This document shows, in pieces, positions 15,917 to 17,733 of a DNA stretch of 17,733 nucleotides. The DNA comes from JAZQNF01 sp045641505 (lineage in GTDB: Bacteria; Bacillota; Clostridia; Lachnospirales; Bianqueaceae). The number at the start of each line of letters is the position of its first letter. The first letter of the stretch is position 1. The position numbers and the translations under genes are program-made. Location of the stretch: NCBI GenBank assembly GCA_045641505.1, contig JAZUHB010000119.1, forward strand, positions 1 through 17,733, given 5' to 3'. The notes under the pieces are model-generated. The model was given only the letters and a program-made list of their open reading frames with translations, was not told the DNA's origin and did no database searches.

Positions 15917-16666
15917 ATGCCTGCTGAGATCAAAGTGACCGGCATCGTGCTCTCCGCCGCGCCGATGGGCGACAAGGATCTGCGCGTCGTGCTCCTTTCG
16001 CGGGAGGGCGGCCGCCTCAGCATCCTGGCGAAGGGCGCGCTGAGCCCGAAATCGAAATGGCGCTCGGTCGCGCAGCCCTTCTGCTGCGGATCGTACGTGC
16101 TGAGCCGCGGAAAGACCTTCTGGTACATCAAGGAGGCTGAGCTGGGCGACAGTCTCTACGAGCTCCGCACAGACCTGGACCGCTTCGCCTGGGCGAGCCT
16201 CATGATGGAGGTCGCCGCGGATTTCTCCGTCGAGGGCGAGGAGAACCGGGCGCTCGTCAATCTTCTGGTGCGCGGGCTCCTCGCGATGGCGCGGGAGAAC
16301 GCGGATCCTCAGTCGGCCGCGTCGGCCTTCCTGTTCCGCCTGCTGTCCGACAGCGGCTACCGGGCGGATCTTTCCGCCTGCCCCTTCTGCGGGACCGCGT
16401 ACGACGGGGAGGGCGCCTGGGGCTTTCTGCCCGAAAACGGCTCCCTCGTCTGTCCGGCCTGCGAGCCGTCCCATCCCGCCGGGTACCTGCTTTCCCGCGG
16501 CGCCGCCGAGGCGCTCCGCTACGTGCAGGACGCGCCGGAGAACGCGGTCTTCGCCGCGCTTCCGGGAGAAGAGGAGAGGACGGAGACGCGCCGCGCGGTG
16601 CTGGCCTATCTGCAGTATCACACGGGCGAGCGCTACCGTTCGCTGGAGTTTCTCGAATCGCTGTAA
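15917..16666 (+). CDS. recO: DNA repair protein RecO
   Basis: A 249-residue protein of normal RecO length that, with RecR, loads RecA onto SSB-coated single-stranded DNA. The N-terminal OB-fold is visible as KVTGIVLSAAPMGDKDLRVVLLSREGGRLSILAKGALSPKS (~6-46), the typical RecO pattern. A helical middle region follows, then a zinc finger formed by C155-x2-C158 and C179-x2-C182 (CPFCG and CPACE). The C-terminal helix ends with YHTGERYRSLEFL, the usual RecO tail. The ATG lies 1 base after era, with GGAG at 15906-15909 inside the era 3' end, so it is translationally coupled to era. Together with recN and ruvAB it makes this window rich in recombination functions. Confidence 0.95.
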   Translation: MPAEIKVTGIVLSAAPMGDKDLRVVLLSREGGRLSILAKGALSPKSKWRSVAQPFCCGSYVLSRGKTFWYIKEAELGDSLYELRTDLDRFAWASLMMEVAADFSVEGEENRALVNLLVRGLLAMARENADPQSAASAFLFRLLSDSGYRADLSACPFCGTAYDGEGAWGFLPENGSLVCPACEPSHPAGYLLSRGAAEALRYVQDAPENAVFAALPGEEERTETRRAVLAYLQYHTGERYRSLEFLESL

Positions 16667-16681
16667 ATGTGACGACGAAAA

Positions 16682-16700
16682 GTGTCAAATGTCTTGACAC
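16682..16700 (+). promoter_or_regulatory. Perfect inverted repeat over the glyS -35 box, candidate operator
   Basis: GTGTCAA-ATGTC-TTGACAC is a perfect 19-base dyad with 7-base arms. The right arm contains the whole -35 hexamer of the glyS promoter, so a dimeric regulator bound here would block RNA polymerase. It is not followed by a T-run, so it is not a terminator for recO. The regulator is unknown; I do not recognise the sequence as a standard LexA, Rex, CodY, PerR or CIRCE site. Confidence 0.5.
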
Positions 16701-16723
16701 GGTATACGGTAGTCTGCTATACT
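16694..16723 (+). promoter_or_regulatory. Strong sigma-A-type promoter for glyS
   Basis: TTGACA (16694-16699, perfect consensus), an 18-base spacer and TATACT (16718-16723, one mismatch), with an extended -10 TG at 16715-16716. Transcription would begin near 16730, giving a leader of about 34 bases before the glyS ATG. The surrounding 97 bases are clearly more AT-rich than the genes. This is the only convincing promoter found in the window and separates glyS from the upstream gene string. Confidence 0.8.
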
Positions 16724-16732
16724 CCATTGGTT

Positions 16733-16783
16733 ATGAAAAGAACAATTGGAAAGGGAGTAGAAAATGGAAAAAACCATGGATAA
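16733..16783 (+). other. Possible 16-codon leader ORF overlapping the glyS start
   Basis: An ATG at 16733 opens a frame reading MKRTIGKGVENGKNHG and stops at TAA 16781-16783, passing across the glyS ATG in another frame. Four of its 16 codons are glycine GGA, suggestive for a gene that charges glycine tRNA. Against it, there is no ribosome binding site upstream, the ATG would sit only ~3 bases from the predicted transcript start, and some GGA codons arise from the glyS ribosome binding site and start context. Treated as a curiosity. Confidence 0.15.
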
Positions 16784-17733
16784 GATCGTGGCTCTGGCGA
16801 AGGGCCGCGGTTTCGTGTATCCCGGATCGGAAATCTACGGCGGCCTTGCCAATACCTGGGACTACGGTCCTCTGGGTGTCGAACTCAAGAACAACATCAA
16901 GAAGGCGTGGTGGAAGGCCTTCGTCCAGGACAACCCCTACAACGTGGGTCTGGACGCCGCCATCCTCATGAATCCTCAGACCTGGGTGGCCAGCGGCCAT
17001 CTGGCCGGCTTCTCGGATCCTCTGATGGACTGCCGTGAGTGCCACGAGCGTTTCCGCGCCGACAAGCTGATCGAGGACTGGTGCACCGAGAACGGCTACA
17101 CCCTCGAGAAGCCCATCGATGCCTTCTCTCAGAGCGAGATGAAGCAGTTCGTGGAGGAGAAGAACATCCCCTGCCCGACCTGCGGCAAGCACAATTTCAC
17201 TGATATCCGTCAGTTCAACCTGATGTTCAAGACCTTCCAGGGCGTGACCGAGGATGCCAAGAATACGGTATACCTTCGTCCTGAGACCGCCCAGGGCATC
17301 TTCGTGAACTTCGCCAACGTCCAGCGTACCTCCCGGAAGAAGATCCCGTTCGGCATCGGCCAGATCGGCAAGAGCTTCCGCAACGAGATCACGCCCGGCA
17401 ACTTCATCTTCCGTGTGCGCGAGTTCGAGCAGATGGAGCTCGAGTTCTTCTGCAAGCCCGGCACCGACCTCGAGTGGTTCAGCTACTGGAGAAGCTTCTG
17501 CCACAACTGGCTGCTCTCCATCGGCATGCACGACGAGAACCTGCGTCTGCGTGACCACGATCCCGAGGAGCTCTGCTTCTACTCCAAGGCCACGACCGAT
17601 TTCGAGTATCTCTTCCCCTTCGGCTGGGGCGAGCTCTGGGGTGTGGCGGACCGTACCGACTACGATCTGACCCAGCATCAGAACACCTCCGGCAAGGATC
17701 TCACCTATTTCGATCAGGAAGCGAACGAGCGCT
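16764..17733 (+). CDS. glyS: Glycine-tRNA ligase, single-chain alpha2 type, N-terminal part (3' end outside window)
   Basis: The first 323 residues of an expected ~460-residue class II synthetase (often called GlyQS in Firmicutes) that attaches glycine to tRNA-Gly. The N-terminus MEKTMDKIVALAKGRGFVYP, then SEIYGGLANTWDYGPLG, is diagnostic of the homodimeric enzyme rather than the alpha2beta2 GlyQ/GlyS pair. Cysteine pairs C90/C93 and C137/C140 (CREC and CPTC) look like zinc ligands in the insertion. TVYLRPETAQGIF (~168-180) and class II motif 2 GKSFRNEITPGNFIFRVREFEQMELEFF (~202-229) are intact. The ATG at 16764 has AAGGGAG 6 bases upstream; an in-frame ATG at 16776 is less well placed. The gene follows recO by 97 bases and has its own promoter. 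Codon usage is of the highly expressed type. Confidence 0.96.
   Translation, partial: MEKTMDKIVALAKGRGFVYPGSEIYGGLANTWDYGPLGVELKNNIKKAWWKAFVQDNPYNVGLDAAILMNPQTWVASGHLAGFSDPLMDCRECHERFRADKLIEDWCTENGYTLEKPIDAFSQSEMKQFVEEKNIPCPTCGKHNFTDIRQFNLMFKTFQGVTEDAKNTVYLRPETAQGIFVNFANVQRTSRKKIPFGIGQIGKSFRNEITPGNFIFRVREFEQMELEFFCKPGTDLEWFSYWRSFCHNWLLSIGMHDENLRLRDHDPEELCFYSKATTDFEYLFPFGWGELWGVADRTDYDLTQHQNTSGKDLTYFDQEANER

Noticed and set aside
15025..16131. Minus-strand open frame over era and the start of recO
   Set aside because: Mirror of era in the aligned frame; era has all five GTPase motifs, so the sense strand is the coding one.
16682..16700. Inverted repeat after recO as an intrinsic terminator
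   Set aside because: The stem is not GC-rich and is followed by GGTATACGG rather than a T-run, and it contains the -35 box of glyS.
16669..16971. A + strand open frame of 100 codons running from the recO end through the promoter into glyS
   Set aside because: It spans the promoter and overlaps glyS in another frame, with basic low-quality sequence after the glyS start and no ribosome binding site.
16731..17678. Minus-strand open frame of 315 codons over glyS
   Set aside because: Codon-aligned shadow of the partial glycyl-tRNA synthetase, whose sense frame has class II motifs and continues past the window end.

Overview
The window is a dense, GC-rich stretch of bacterial chromosome carrying 16 genes, all on the + strand. 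Gene order and protein type point to a member of the Firmicutes, class Clostridia, possibly a GC-rich Lachnospiraceae or Oscillospiraceae-like lineage. Supporting signs are the xseA-xseB-ispA-dxs-tlyA block, argR next to recN, zapA followed by a U32 protein, era-recO-glyS with single-chain (alpha2-type) glycyl-tRNA synthetase, and strong AGGAGG-like ribosome binding sites. The family-level placement is inference. No rRNA, tRNA, mobile element, CRISPR array or phage gene was found. This is a housekeeping region.

Bases 1-4201 hold the 3' end of xseA, then xseB, ispA, dxs and tlyA: exonuclease VII, the isoprenoid precursor pathway and an rRNA methyltransferase/hemolysin-family protein. Bases 4236-6419 hold the arginine repressor argR and the DNA-repair ATPase recN. 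Bases 6419-7657 encode a BaiN/HI0933-type flavoprotein. Bases 7676-9341 encode the Holliday-junction motor RuvAB. Bases 9357-12036 encode the division protein ZapA and an RlhA-like U32 protein. Bases 12094-16666 encode a PreP-like M16C metalloprotease, the GTPase Era and the recombination mediator RecO. From 16764 the 5' part of glyS runs off the window.

Genes 1-15 are packed with overlaps or gaps of at most 57 bases, so they could form one or a few long operons; no convincing intrinsic terminator was seen. The largest gap (97 bases, 16667-16763) holds the only convincing promoter: TTGACA, 18-base spacer, TATACT with an extended -10 TG. A perfect 19-base inverted repeat covers its -35 box. 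glyS therefore looks like a separately regulated unit with a very short leader and no T-box riboswitch.

The most notable negatives are neighbours often found at such loci but missing here: nadK between tlyA and argR, spoIVB-spo0A after recN, and ruvC before ruvA. Codon choice is extreme: in-frame TTA, CTA and TCA are nearly excluded, which creates very long mirror-image ORFs on the minus strand that are not genes. I found no clear undescribed system; the glyS control region is the most promising place to look.
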